Shown piece after piece: positions 8,879 through 17,303 of a DNA stretch of 48,766 nucleotides. The translations under genes and the position numbers were made by a program. Numbering within the stretch: the first letter of the stretch is position 1; every line of letters starts with the position of its first letter. The DNA lies in assembly GCA_022340755.1 (NCBI GenBank), contig JAJDNI010000188.1:1-48766 (forward strand), written 5' to 3'. The notes under the pieces were generated by a model. That model was given only the letters and a program-made list of their open reading frames with translations, made no database searches and was not told where the DNA came from. Source of the stretch: Gemmatimonadota bacterium (GTDB taxonomy: Bacteria; Gemmatimonadota; Gemmatimonadetes; Longimicrobiales; Gaopeijiaceae).

Positions 8879-9067
8879 GCGTAAAGGGGCAGCACCGAGG
8901 GCGAGTGCCGGGCCCGACAGGGCTGCGGAGCACCGACGCCCGGCCTCCACGTACCGCTCAGCCTCCCTGCGACATGAGTCAAGGGGGGTCTGGACGGGCG
9001 GGGCGCCCCGCCTCTGCGACATCAGCCCGCCCACGATCCTGCAACCGGGTCCCATTCCGCCAATACC

Positions 9068-9403
9068 ATGCTCCTTCCGTTTCCCGAGAGCTGTCCCCGG
9101 TCCTTCCGGGCCACCGTCCATGGGACCGTCTTCGGAGGTCGGGAACAACATCTCGGCGAGGTTCACGACGGCGATGCCGTCCGGCTGGTGCCGGATCTTC
9201 CCGGGCAGGACGATCCCGGGGTCTGGGTCCACCTCGGCACGGGCCAGCCCATCGGGCATCTGCCTCCGGAGATCTCGGCGTGGTTATGGCCGTGGCTGAA
9301 CGGGGGCGGAGTGGCCGAGGCCAGGGTGTTGAGGGTGCGCGGTGAGGAGGTGCCGTCCTGGAGGCGCATGGTGATCGAGGTGGTGTGCCGAACGGACGCG
9401 TGA
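9068..9403 (+). CDS. Small HIRAN-domain protein
   Basis: A 111-residue protein whose core reads like a stand-alone HIRAN domain. There is a GxxxxxHLGEVHDGDAVRLV start, a PGVWVHLGTGQPIGHLPPEI middle (the family's V-x-G-x-x-IGYLP pattern) and an AEARVLRV strand. HIRAN domains bind DNA 3' ends or stalled forks in helicases such as HLTF; bacterial stand-alone versions are mostly uncharacterised. No Shine-Dalgarno is visible before ATG 9068, and the first 15 residues may not be translated. An antisense frame on the other strand looks weaker. The family call is by motif only. Confidence 0.6.
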   Translation: MLLPFPESCPRSFRATVHGTVFGGREQHLGEVHDGDAVRLVPDLPGQDDPGVWVHLGTGQPIGHLPPEISAWLWPWLNGGGVAEARVLRVRGEEVPSWRRMVIEVVCRTDA

Positions 9404-9443
9404 ACCCGGCGCAGGGCGTCGTTGGGCTCCGGGCGCCGACCTC

Positions 9444-10169
9444 CTAGAAGCTGGAGACGCCGAGCTCTCCGAGGGTTCGCACCTCGAGCGCTTCGTCCAC
9501 CCGGAAGGGCTCCCCGTAGGGCACACGGATGAGCGATCCGTAGTGGGCCATCTGCACACGGATGTGCCCCGCAAGGGGGCGGTCACCTCCCGGGAAGACC
9601 TCACCCGCCTGCACGGCGCCCCCGAACTGCGATGAGTACGCCGCCAGAGCCTCAAGCTTGCCCTCGATCTCGGCCGTCACGTCCACCACGACGTCCGGTG
9701 GCGCCGCGTCCTCCCGGAACGCCGTCGCGTAGATGAGCTTGAGGGGCCGGAACGGGTCGCCATCCGCCGGGAGCTTCTTCAGGCCGGTTAGGAAACAGGC
9801 GTCACGAACGAGCTCCGCGGCGATACGGTGGTCACGGTGCCTCCCCACCTTCCAGTGGGTTACGACGATCTGGGGGCGGAGCTCCCGGAGCAGGGAAGCC
9901 ACCTTCAGCCGTGCGGCCTCGTCATTCACGAGCCTCGAGTCCGGCAGCCCGGCACATCTCCGGACGGCGAGGCCCAGGATCTCCGCGGCTCGGGCTGCCT
10001 CCTTCGCGCGAATCTCCGCGGAGCCCTGGCTTCCCATCTCACCGGCCGTGAGGTCGACGATCCCCACCCGTTGGCCGGCGCGACTGCTCTTCAGGAGGGC
10101 TCCACCACAGAGGAGCTCCGCGTCGTCGGGGTGGGCCATGACGGCCAGGACGTCGAGCGATTGGGACAC
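9444..10169 (-). CDS. PIG-L family deacetylase, BshB1-like
   Basis: A 241-residue LmbE/PIG-L protein with the zinc-binding AHPDDAE motif (residues 12-18), the GEMGSQG segment after VDLTAGEMG, and the GRHRDHRIAA motif with further zinc ligands. The VDLTxGEMG-x-G pattern and overall length fit BshB1, which deacetylates N-acetylglucosaminyl-malate in bacillithiol synthesis. The bshA and bshC genes are not in the window, so the bacillithiol role is inferred. A different GlcNAc-type deacetylase remains possible. It ends the reverse-strand series 11 bases from the permease gene, and could be read together with the exporter operon. Confidence 0.85.
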   Translation of the reverse strand: MSQSLDVLAVMAHPDDAELLCGGALLKSSRAGQRVGIVDLTAGEMGSQGSAEIRAKEAARAAEILGLAVRRCAGLPDSRLVNDEAARLKVASLLRELRPQIVVTHWKVGRHRDHRIAAELVRDACFLTGLKKLPADGDPFRPLKLIYATAFREDAAPPDVVVDVTAEIEGKLEALAAYSSQFGGAVQAGEVFPGGDRPLAGHIRVQMAHYGSLIRVPYGEPFRVDEALEVRTLGELGVSSF

Positions 10170-10180
10170 GTTGACCTACC

Positions 10181-11467
10181 CTACTCGAAGCGGAGGGCGG
10201 CGACGGGGTCCAGCCTGCTGGCGCGGTACGCCGGAATCAGGCCGAAGATCATTCCCGTCAGGACGGCCATGGTCAGGGCCACCGCCACCGACCACAAGGG
10301 GATCCGGGCGGGCAGGGGAGTCCAGGCCGCCACGCCGAGGGCGAGTCCCCATCCGGCGAGCATGCCAATGCCGGCGCCGAGGGCGGTCACGACGCCGGCC
10401 TCGACGAGGAACTGCCAGAGAATCTCCCTCCTCGTCGCGCCCACCGCCTTGCGAATCCCGATCTCCCGGGTGCGCTCGGTGACGCTGATGAGCATGATCC
10501 CGATGACCCCCACGCCGCCCACCAAGAGACCCGCGGAACCGAGGAGCAGGATCACCAGGAAGAAGACTCCAGTCAGTCGGTTGAAGATGTCCAGGATCTG
10601 CTGGGAGGCCAGGAGGGAGAAGTTGTTTTCCTGGCGTGGTCCCAATCCTCTCATGGCGCGGAGGGCGGCGATGACCTGGTCCTGGGCGTCTTCGATGCTC
10701 ACCGAATCCTTCGGCACCACCGTGATCTGGGCCTGCCAGTCCGATTCACGGAGGCGACGGATAGCGGCGGTGTACGGGAAAACCGCGAACTCCTTCGCCA
10801 GGCTGGAGAAGATGTTGGGCGCCTGCCGGAAGACGCCCACCACGGTGAATTCCTCCATGGTCCCGCGGAACGGGCTCGCGACCCGCACCCGGCGCCCGAC
10901 GGGATCGCGCTGGCCGAAAAGGGAGTCCGCGAGGGCGTCCGAAAGCACGACGAGGGCGCGGTTCTGCCGCACTTCGCCGGGGGTGAAATCGCGGCCCGCG
11001 ATGAAGTCTCCCTCGGTGTACTTCGGCCATCCGGAGGAATACGCTGCGGAGTTGACCGTGCGCACGCGGCGTCCCTCGTACTCGAAATCCTCCGGGAAGC
11101 CGAACGAGTACAGTGCCTCCTCGATGCCGGGTAGGCTGGCGATGCGCTCCGTTTCCCGCGGGGTGAGCTGCGGCTTGTTCCACCAGGGGGGACGGCCGTT
11201 TGCGTCGTCGCTCACCCGCACCGCGGTGAAGTCGAATCGAGTCACGAGGAAGTTGTTGGGGCCGGATGCCTCGACAGCCTCCATGACGCTGGTGCGAATG
11301 CCCGTGATGAGCGCGGCGATGGCCACCACCACCGACACGCCCACGGCTACACCGAGGATCGTCAGGCTGGAGCGCAGCTTGTTGGAGCGCAGAGTCTCCC
11401 ACGCGATGCGGAGGCCCTCCGTGAGCGCCATCGACGCCGACGTCTGCTGAGGGGCGGGCTCACTCAT
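10181..11467 (-). CDS. MacB/FtsX-type ABC transporter permease (second of pair)
   Basis: A 428-residue permease. It has an N-terminal transmembrane helix (LRSSLTILGVAVGVSVVVAIAAL), a large periplasmic MacB-PCD domain (about 60-290) and the FtsX domain with three C-terminal helices, including the conserved VTERTREIGIRKAVGATRR. MacB usually carries an N-terminal ATPase; this protein has none. The chosen ATG overlaps the upstream permease stop by eight bases, and the frame upstream of it is inside that gene. It probably works with the other permease, the MacA-like adaptor and TolC to export a peptide, lipid or drug. Confidence 0.9.
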   Translation of the reverse strand: MSEPAPQQTSASMALTEGLRIAWETLRSNKLRSSLTILGVAVGVSVVVAIAALITGIRTSVMEAVEASGPNNFLVTRFDFTAVRVSDDANGRPPWWNKPQLTPRETERIASLPGIEEALYSFGFPEDFEYEGRRVRTVNSAAYSSGWPKYTEGDFIAGRDFTPGEVRQNRALVVLSDALADSLFGQRDPVGRRVRVASPFRGTMEEFTVVGVFRQAPNIFSSLAKEFAVFPYTAAIRRLRESDWQAQITVVPKDSVSIEDAQDQVIAALRAMRGLGPRQENNFSLLASQQILDIFNRLTGVFFLVILLLGSAGLLVGGVGVIGIMLISVTERTREIGIRKAVGATRREILWQFLVEAGVVTALGAGIGMLAGWGLALGVAAWTPLPARIPLWSVAVALTMAVLTGMIFGLIPAYRASRLDPVAALRFE

Positions 11468-12701
11468 AGCGCAACGCGTCCACGGGGTCGAGCTTCGACG
11501 CCTTCGAGGCCGGGTAGACGCCTGCGGCGACGCCGACCCCCACACCCAGAAGCACACCCACCACGATCCACTTCGGGGCCGCAGCCGCCGGGACCGGCGA
11601 TATCGCGGCCACGAACATGGCGATCCCGATCCCCGCGGCGACTCCGAGGATGGCTCCGACCGTAGAGAGGGTCGCCGCTTCGATGAGCACCTGGGTCATG
11701 ATGTCCCGACGCCGGGCGCCGAGGGCCTTCCGCACGCCGATCTCACGGGTCCGCTCCATCACCGAAACGAGCATGATGTTCATGATGACGATGCCCCCCA
11801 CCACGAGGGCGATGGAGACCAGCATCGGCAGCGCCAGGAACAGGATGCGCGAGATCTTGTTCCAGAAGCTGATCGCCTGCTCGGCGGTCTCCAACGAGAA
11901 GTCGTCCGGCTGGCTCGGGCCGAGGCGATGACGGGCCCGCATGATGCCCTCCACCTCGAGCTGCGCTTCGGAGAGGCGCGACGGATCCAGCGTCTGGATG
12001 AGGACGTCGGTGACGGTGCCCCGTGGACCCGTCAGCGCCTGGATGGGGGAGCGGGCGGGCGCGACGGCGAGGTTGTCCAGCGATTGCCCCAAGAGGGAGC
12101 CCCGCTCCTTGAGCACGCCGATGACCCTGTACGGGAATCCGCGCAGGCGGACCGTGCGGCCCAGGGGGTCGAGGTCCTCGAAGATCTTCGAGGCGGTCTC
12201 CGAGCCGATGACGATCACGGGAACGCCGGCATCGGCCTCCTGGGGCGTGAACGCTCGTCCGCGACTGATCTCCAGGTCACGGATGGTGAAGATCTCCGGA
12301 GAGGCCCCGATGATCATGACCCCGGTGACCGATCGCCCGTTGTCGCCCACGGCGTCCCCACCGGTGTCGTTCTCGACGGCGACCCGAGCGGGGACGGAGA
12401 GTCGCTGCCGGATCGCCGCCGCGTCGTCGAAGTAGAGACGCGGCCGGCGCAGGCGGGCGCGCCACTCTTCCGGGTCCGTGTTGATGTTCACGCTCGACCA
12501 GCGACGCAGCGTCACCGTGTTGACGCCGAACACCTTCGAGGTGAAGTCCTCGCGGACGTACTGGTCCAGCCCCTGCACCACCGTCACGACGACGATGAGG
12601 AACATGACGCCCAGGATCACACCCAGAACGCTGAAGAAGCTCTTGAGCTTCTGCGTCCAGATCTGCTGGAACGCGAGTGTGATGCCTTCCCAGAGCTGCA
12701 C
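11460..12701 (-). CDS. MacB/FtsX-type ABC transporter permease (first of pair)
   Basis: A 413-residue permease with GTG start and the same plan as its partner: a first helix (FFSVLGVILGVMFLIVVVTVV, about residues 21-41), a periplasmic MacB-PCD region, and an FtsX domain with VSVMERTREIGVRKALGARRRDI. It ends in DPVDALRYE, as many MacB-type permeases do. It overlaps the next permease by eight bases and follows the adaptor gene closely, so the two proteins probably form a heterodimer. No nucleotide-binding domain is fused or adjacent, and the ATPase must come from elsewhere. The substrate cannot be told from sequence. Confidence 0.9.
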   Translation of the reverse strand: MQLWEGITLAFQQIWTQKLKSFFSVLGVILGVMFLIVVVTVVQGLDQYVREDFTSKVFGVNTVTLRRWSSVNINTDPEEWRARLRRPRLYFDDAAAIRQRLSVPARVAVENDTGGDAVGDNGRSVTGVMIIGASPEIFTIRDLEISRGRAFTPQEADAGVPVIVIGSETASKIFEDLDPLGRTVRLRGFPYRVIGVLKERGSLLGQSLDNLAVAPARSPIQALTGPRGTVTDVLIQTLDPSRLSEAQLEVEGIMRARHRLGPSQPDDFSLETAEQAISFWNKISRILFLALPMLVSIALVVGGIVIMNIMLVSVMERTREIGVRKALGARRRDIMTQVLIEAATLSTVGAILGVAAGIGIAMFVAAISPVPAAAAPKWIVVGVLLGVGVGVAAGVYPASKASKLDPVDALRYE

Positions 12702-12712
12702 GCGTCACCCCG

Positions 12713-13996
12713 TCAGCCGGCAGTGGTTTCCTTGGCCTGCTTCACCTGGTCACCGTCGCGAAGCTGCCGGATGCGCTGATAGGGCCCCGCCACCACGGTA
12801 TCACCCTCCGACAGCCCGGAAAGGACCTCGAAGTACTCCTGACCCGCGATCCCGGTCTTCACGGGCGTGAACTTCACCTTGCCGTCCTTCACGACGTAGA
12901 CACCCTCGACATCCTTGTTGGCTGCTTGGGCTTCCGTCTCCTCGTCGGCGTTCGCGGCGCCGCTCTCCATTCCCGTCGAGTCGGCAAGGGTGGAATCGGC
13001 ACGCTGTTCCTTTACCGCCATCGCGATGATGGGAACGGCCAGGGCGTCCTTGCGGGTCGCGGTGACGATGTCCGCTGTCGCCGAGAGGTCGGGCCGGAGC
13101 GGCGCGTCCGTCGGGTCCAGCGTGAGCACCACCTCGAAGTCGATGGCCGCCTGCTGCCCGGTGGTCTGCTGCGACGGGGGGCGGATCGCCGAGTTCCCGA
13201 TCTCCGTCACCCTGCCCGTGAAAGTCCGATCGGGGAAAGCGTCGATGCGCACCGTAGCGCTGTCTCCCAGGGCGACCTCCGGCACGTCGGTCTCGTCGAC
13301 CTGCAGCACCACCTCGATGACCGAGAGGTCCGAGATCGTGAGGATGAGGCTTCCGGGGTTGTTCATGGTGCCGATGATCACCGTCTCTCCCACGTCGACG
13401 TTCAGGCGGGTGATCTTGCCGTCCATGGGGGCGCGGATGATGGTCTTCGCGAGCTGATCCTCGGACTGATCGAGCGAAGCCTGTGCCTGGGACACCCCGA
13501 AGGTGGCCGAGCGCACCTGGGCCTGGGCCACGTCGAGCGCCGTGCGCGCATCGTCGACCTGCTGGGCGCTGACCAGCAGGGAATCCCGGTCGCGCAGGGC
13601 GAGGAAGCGGTCCAGGTTCCTCTGAGCCTGGATCAGGTTCGCCTGCTGCTGGGCCTCCGTTGCCTTGGCCTGGGACAGGGCGGCCTCCGCGCGCGAAACC
13701 CCGGCCTGGTATTGGGCGGGATCCAGTCGTAGGAGCTCCTGACCCTCCTTGACGTCCTGGCCTTCGTCGACAAGCAACTGGGACACCTTGGCGGAGATGT
13801 CGGAGCTCATGTCGACGGCCCGGCGCGCGCGGATATTCCCGGACGCAGTGACGATCTGGGTCAGGTCGCGGCGCTTGACGGCTTCGAGCCGGACCTCCAG
13901 GCCCCGGTCCCGGGACTTGGCGACGCTGAGAGCGGCGGCCGAGCCGAACAGGGCAACCACCGCGATGCCGATGAGGACCTTCGTTCGGGTCTGCAT
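12713..13996 (-). CDS. MacA/HlyD-family periplasmic adaptor
   Basis: A 427-residue adaptor with one N-terminal membrane anchor (VLIGIAVVALFGSAAALSVA). A split biotinyl-lipoyl domain follows, with ISAKVSQLLVDEGQDVKEGQELLRLD and later IIRAPMDGKITRLNVDVGETV. Between them lies a long alpha-hairpin rich in Gln, Ala and Leu that would meet TolC. Beta-barrel and membrane-proximal domains complete it. An acidic low-complexity insert near residues 335-365 is unusual. It bridges the inner-membrane permeases and the outer-membrane channel. It lies between the TolC and permease genes in one reverse-strand operon. Confidence 0.93.
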   Translation of the reverse strand: MQTRTKVLIGIAVVALFGSAAALSVAKSRDRGLEVRLEAVKRRDLTQIVTASGNIRARRAVDMSSDISAKVSQLLVDEGQDVKEGQELLRLDPAQYQAGVSRAEAALSQAKATEAQQQANLIQAQRNLDRFLALRDRDSLLVSAQQVDDARTALDVAQAQVRSATFGVSQAQASLDQSEDQLAKTIIRAPMDGKITRLNVDVGETVIIGTMNNPGSLILTISDLSVIEVVLQVDETDVPEVALGDSATVRIDAFPDRTFTGRVTEIGNSAIRPPSQQTTGQQAAIDFEVVLTLDPTDAPLRPDLSATADIVTATRKDALAVPIIAMAVKEQRADSTLADSTGMESGAANADEETEAQAANKDVEGVYVVKDGKVKFTPVKTGIAGQEYFEVLSGLSEGDTVVAGPYQRIRQLRDGDQVKQAKETTAG

Positions 13997-14020
13997 GTCT
14001 ATACGCTTCCCTGCTATTCG

Positions 14021-15517
14021 TCAGTTGCGCAGCGAGGTCCCCACGAGCGCGTCTAGGGCCGAGACCGCGTCGTGGTAGGCGAAGATGGCCGCCGTGCGGT
14101 CACGGTCGGCCTGAGCGAGGACCGTCTGGGCGTCCATGAGCTCCACGAAGGTGATGGCGCCGAGTTGATAGCGTTCCCGAGCCAGGCGGAGCTGCTGTTC
14201 GGCCAGATTCCGGTTCTCCTCCTCGAGGCGCGCGCTCTGGTAGTCGGTCTTCACCGTGGCGAGGCCGATGGAGAGGTTGGCCCTCAGCGCGAGCTCCTGG
14301 TCCCGAAGCTGCTGGGCGAGGTCTTCTCGCTGCGCGCGGGCGGCCTCCACGTTGCGCTGGCGCGAAAGCCCCTGGAAGAGCGGAATGCTCACGGACAGCG
14401 AGACGCTGGGAGGCGACTTCTGGAAGCTGAACGGGAACTGGTCGTTGGCATTGATGATGGCCTGCCTCTGCGCGTCCGTGAACCGGTACTGCGTACAGTC
14501 CAGCGGCGGCAGCGGATCCGCGAGGCGGCTGTAGAGCTCGTTTGTGTAGTTGCACTGCGACACCGCGCTGGCCACCTGGGCTTGCGCCTGCGCGATCTGC
14601 AGTCCGGTGCTACTGGCTTCGCGGGTGAATCCGCTCCAGCCCGTGCTGAGCGACAGGCTGGGGTAGTATGCCGATCGCGCGCTGCTCACGCCGATGTCGG
14701 CTGCGTGTTTCGAGCTGCGTGCCGCGAGCAGCCCAGGGTTGTTCCTCAGAGCCTCGTCATACAGCTCCTCGAGGTTCCAGGTGGGCTCGGTGAGGTCGAA
14801 GGTCGTCGTGAGCGCGATCTCCTGATCGACCGGGACCCCCATCTGCTGCAGGAGGCGCATACGCGCCGTCGCCAAGGTGTTCTGGGCCTGGAGGACTCCC
14901 ACGCGACTCCGCCCCACCTGGACCTGGGCCTGGCCCACGTCGATGGGTGTCGCCGCGCCCACCTCGAGGCGTCCCTGGGCCAGACGGAGGTTGTACTGAG
15001 CGTTCTCCAGCTGCTGCTCGGCGAGCCGCACCCCCTCCTGCTGTCTCAGCACGTCCAGGTAGTTCTGGGTCACCTGATTGACCAGGGTGGCCTCGGCCTG
15101 GCTTGTGCGCGCCACGGTGGCGTTCCGCTGTGCCTTCGCCTGGGAGGGACCGAGGATCGTCGACCAGCTCAGGTTGTAGTTCAGGCCGACCCGGTAGCTC
15201 GAGAAGTAGTAGGACGGCTGCCCGCCGAACCCCAGGTCACCCAGGGTCAGTCCTCCGACGAGCTGCTGCTCGCCCGGCCCCTGCCACGAGACTCCCGAGC
15301 TGGCGGAAGCGGACGGCAGAAGCTGTCCCCATGCCTGCTTGACGTCCCAATCGGCCACGTCCTTGTCGTTTACCGCCTGGAGGTAGGTGGGGTTGTTCCG
15401 CCGGGCGATGTCGAGGGCTTGTTGCAGTGACAGCTCGGGCGGGACGGCCTCCTGGGCGGCGGCCGACACCGTGACCAGAAGCGCGGCCACGGCCAGCGTG
15501 CCTGCGCGGATCCTCAT
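14021..15517 (-). CDS. TolC-family outer-membrane efflux protein
   Basis: A 498-residue protein. Its signal peptide (MRIRAGTLAVAALLVTVSAAAQE) is followed by two OEP repeats: LSLQQALDIARRNNPTYLQA at the start, and a second with the NLEELYDEALRNNPGLLAARS segment near the middle. Long Gln/Ala/Leu-rich coiled-coil helices are consistent with the alpha-barrel tunnel. The ATG at 15517 has a GGGAGG site eight bases upstream; the longer open frame to 15709 has neither a signal peptide nor a site. It is the first gene of the exporter operon and forms the outer-membrane exit duct. Confidence 0.93.
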   Translation of the reverse strand: MRIRAGTLAVAALLVTVSAAAQEAVPPELSLQQALDIARRNNPTYLQAVNDKDVADWDVKQAWGQLLPSASASSGVSWQGPGEQQLVGGLTLGDLGFGGQPSYYFSSYRVGLNYNLSWSTILGPSQAKAQRNATVARTSQAEATLVNQVTQNYLDVLRQQEGVRLAEQQLENAQYNLRLAQGRLEVGAATPIDVGQAQVQVGRSRVGVLQAQNTLATARMRLLQQMGVPVDQEIALTTTFDLTEPTWNLEELYDEALRNNPGLLAARSSKHAADIGVSSARSAYYPSLSLSTGWSGFTREASSTGLQIAQAQAQVASAVSQCNYTNELYSRLADPLPPLDCTQYRFTDAQRQAIINANDQFPFSFQKSPPSVSLSVSIPLFQGLSRQRNVEAARAQREDLAQQLRDQELALRANLSIGLATVKTDYQSARLEEENRNLAEQQLRLARERYQLGAITFVELMDAQTVLAQADRDRTAAIFAYHDAVSALDALVGTSLRN

Positions 15518-15568
15518 CCTCACGACCTCCCTGGAGCACCGGGGGAAGAAACGGTGGGGGCGCCCGCC

Positions 15569-15586
15569 CGTACGCCTTTTCGTACG
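15569..15586. promoter_or_regulatory. CGTACG inverted repeat upstream of exporter operon
   Basis: A perfect 6-bp inverted repeat, CGTACG-CCTTTT-CGTACG, sits 52-69 bases upstream of the tolC start in the 282-base spacer. Its position suits an operator for a TetR/MarR-type repressor or an RNA leader hairpin. No regulator gene is adjacent and no clear promoter boxes are visible. The rest of the spacer (15518-15799) shows no gene I can support. Confidence 0.35.
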
Positions 15587-15799
15587 AGGCAGTTTCGACG
15601 TTTCGTCCGGCATTACGCACAAATCCCTCAGCCCCTTCACCGCGCACGAACCCCGAAAGGTAATCACGCCGGACCACGCACCAAGGTTGGCGCGCACGGG
15701 GAGCCCCACAGCTCCTCCGCAACGCGCTCCGACTCGGTCTGGGGCGCAGGTTCGGGGGATTCCTACGAGGGGGGCCGCCGAGACACCGGCAAGACGTCG

Positions 15800-16498
15800 T
15801 CAGCCCACGAGATCCTGACGCTGGGCGACGTAGCTCCTGGTGGGGATCTCGACCTTGAGGACTCGCCCCTGACGGTCGAACCACACCGTGCGTTCGTCGG
15901 TGCCGCCTGCGCTGAACGTGACCTTCCGTGCTTGCACCAGGTTTGGACCCAGCTGGAGTTGCTCGTCGGAAGACGCCGAGGTGGTGAGGATGAACTGCCT
16001 CCGCGTGCGCGGTTCGATGATGGGCGTGCGCTCCCCCTCCCGGGCACTGTGCAGGAAGTAGTATTGGTGGGCGACGTCCTCTTCGAGGATGTGCGTCTCC
16101 GGCCGTGCCAGGAACTCGCGCTCCTCCTCGCCGGCATCGGACCGGATCAGGGAGACGTAGCGCCGTCCCGCCAGCTTCAGGCTCATCTCGGCGGTCTGCG
16201 CGCCGCTCACCTTGAGGTGGTAGCTCGTGGCCGCGCCCTGGGGAAGGTCGGCTTCCAGGAGCGGATCCAATTCCACGCGGCCGTCGGGGCCGGTCATGTC
16301 CACTCGTCCCTGGGCGATGACGATGGCGTTGGCACCAATGCCGCTCCTGCGGATCTGGAAAGTCTCCGTACCGGCGGACTTCCCGCCGATGGTCAACGCG
16401 AACGTGCCCTCGTCGACCAGGACGCTCTGGGAGACCAACGGTGTCGGAGCGAGGGAGGTGACGAGCGCCAGGAGGGGGACGAGACGACTTGTTGACAT
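15800..16498 (-). CDS. Exported protein of unknown function
   Basis: A 232-residue protein with a clear signal peptide (MSTSRLVPLLALVTSLAPTPLVSQS, cleavage near residue 23-25). The mature part is predicted to be mainly beta strands, including GTFALTIGGKSAGTETFQI and a C-terminal VWFDRQGRVLKVEIP. The pattern of a repeated, antiparallel sheet resembles lipid- or polymer-binding barrels such as DUF3108-like or DUF6134-like proteins, but I cannot assign it firmly. No cysteine lipobox and no catalytic motif are visible. It reads in the same direction as the exporter operon but is separated from it by 282 bases. Confidence 0.75.
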   Translation of the reverse strand: MSTSRLVPLLALVTSLAPTPLVSQSVLVDEGTFALTIGGKSAGTETFQIRRSGIGANAIVIAQGRVDMTGPDGRVELDPLLEADLPQGAATSYHLKVSGAQTAEMSLKLAGRRYVSLIRSDAGEEEREFLARPETHILEEDVAHQYYFLHSAREGERTPIIEPRTRRQFILTTSASSDEQLQLGPNLVQARKVTFSAGGTDERTVWFDRQGRVLKVEIPTRSYVAQRQDLVG

Positions 16499-16553
16499 CG
16501 GAACCGGTCTCGGGAATGGAGGGCTCGGGTTCTTCTCGAAGGTCGACGTCGCT

Positions 16554-17303
16554 CTACACCGCGGCCTGAGTGGCGGTCCGGGTACCGTCGCCGGAGATCA
16601 CCGCCGTGAGGGTGTCGACATACCGGCTGAAGACCGCCCGACCCTTGTCCGCAGAAGCGAGGGACGGACGCCCCAGCGTTCCCCGACTCTCGGATGGGGG
16701 TGTGGGCGCTCTGCCGCGCGTATATCTTCGCAGCGCACGGTCTTCCGGAACGAAGTCCGCCGCATCCTGGAGCTTCACCCGCTCGGGGGCCAGATGAAGG
16801 AGCAGAGACGTCTCCAGCTCGCCGGCGTGCGCTCGCCAGGGATCCTCCTCCAGAAGGTCGGCCACGTCGATCTGATAGAGGTCGAAGACGGTGGTGGTGG
16901 CGCGCGCGGTGAGGGCCATGAGGATCGCCTCCAGGTGGGGCTCACACCGGTGCGCGCTGACCACGAGGAACTCTCGCACACCGTGGTCTTCCCAACGAGC
17001 CAGGAGCTCGTTGAGCGCTCGGTGGAAGGTCTTTCGCCGCAAGCCCGCCGCACCGGCGTAGGGACCTCCGGGGCCGGTCACACCGTAGCAGAAGGTGGGA
17101 GCGCACAGGATGCCGGTACGCGCGGCTACGTCGCCGGCGACACGGGTAGCCACCAACGTGTTCGCTCCCAGCGGCAGGTGGGGTCCATGTTGGTCCAGGG
17201 CTCCCACCGGCACGAGGAGGCGCGGGTCGCGCGCCAGCATTCGTCCGACTTCAGGCCAGCTGAGCTCGTCGAGCACGTATGACGTCACCCTCGCGCTCCT
17301 CAA
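16554..17303 (-). CDS. Creatininase-family protein with altered metal-ligand positions
   Basis: A 249-residue protein of creatininase family length and layout. The first motif reads PVGALDQHGPHLPLGANT, where most members have an E-Q-H-G and a later T-D-T. The third motif is VSAHRCEP (about residues 115-122) in place of the usual NGHGGN. HAGELETS (159-166) is intact. Thus two of the five usual metal ligands differ: Asp37 for Glu and Asn48 for Asp, while His39, His118 and Glu162 remain. Family members hydrolyse small amides or process mycofactocin. Here activity is uncertain. It is divergent from, and overlaps by 25 bases, the kinase gene; a GTG at 17288 is an alternative start. Confidence 0.8.
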   Translation of the reverse strand: MRSARVTSYVLDELSWPEVGRMLARDPRLLVPVGALDQHGPHLPLGANTLVATRVAGDVAARTGILCAPTFCYGVTGPGGPYAGAAGLRRKTFHRALNELLARWEDHGVREFLVVSAHRCEPHLEAILMALTARATTTVFDLYQIDVADLLEEDPWRAHAGELETSLLLHLAPERVKLQDAADFVPEDRALRRYTRGRAPTPPSESRGTLGRPSLASADKGRAVFSRYVDTLTAVISGDGTRTATQAAV

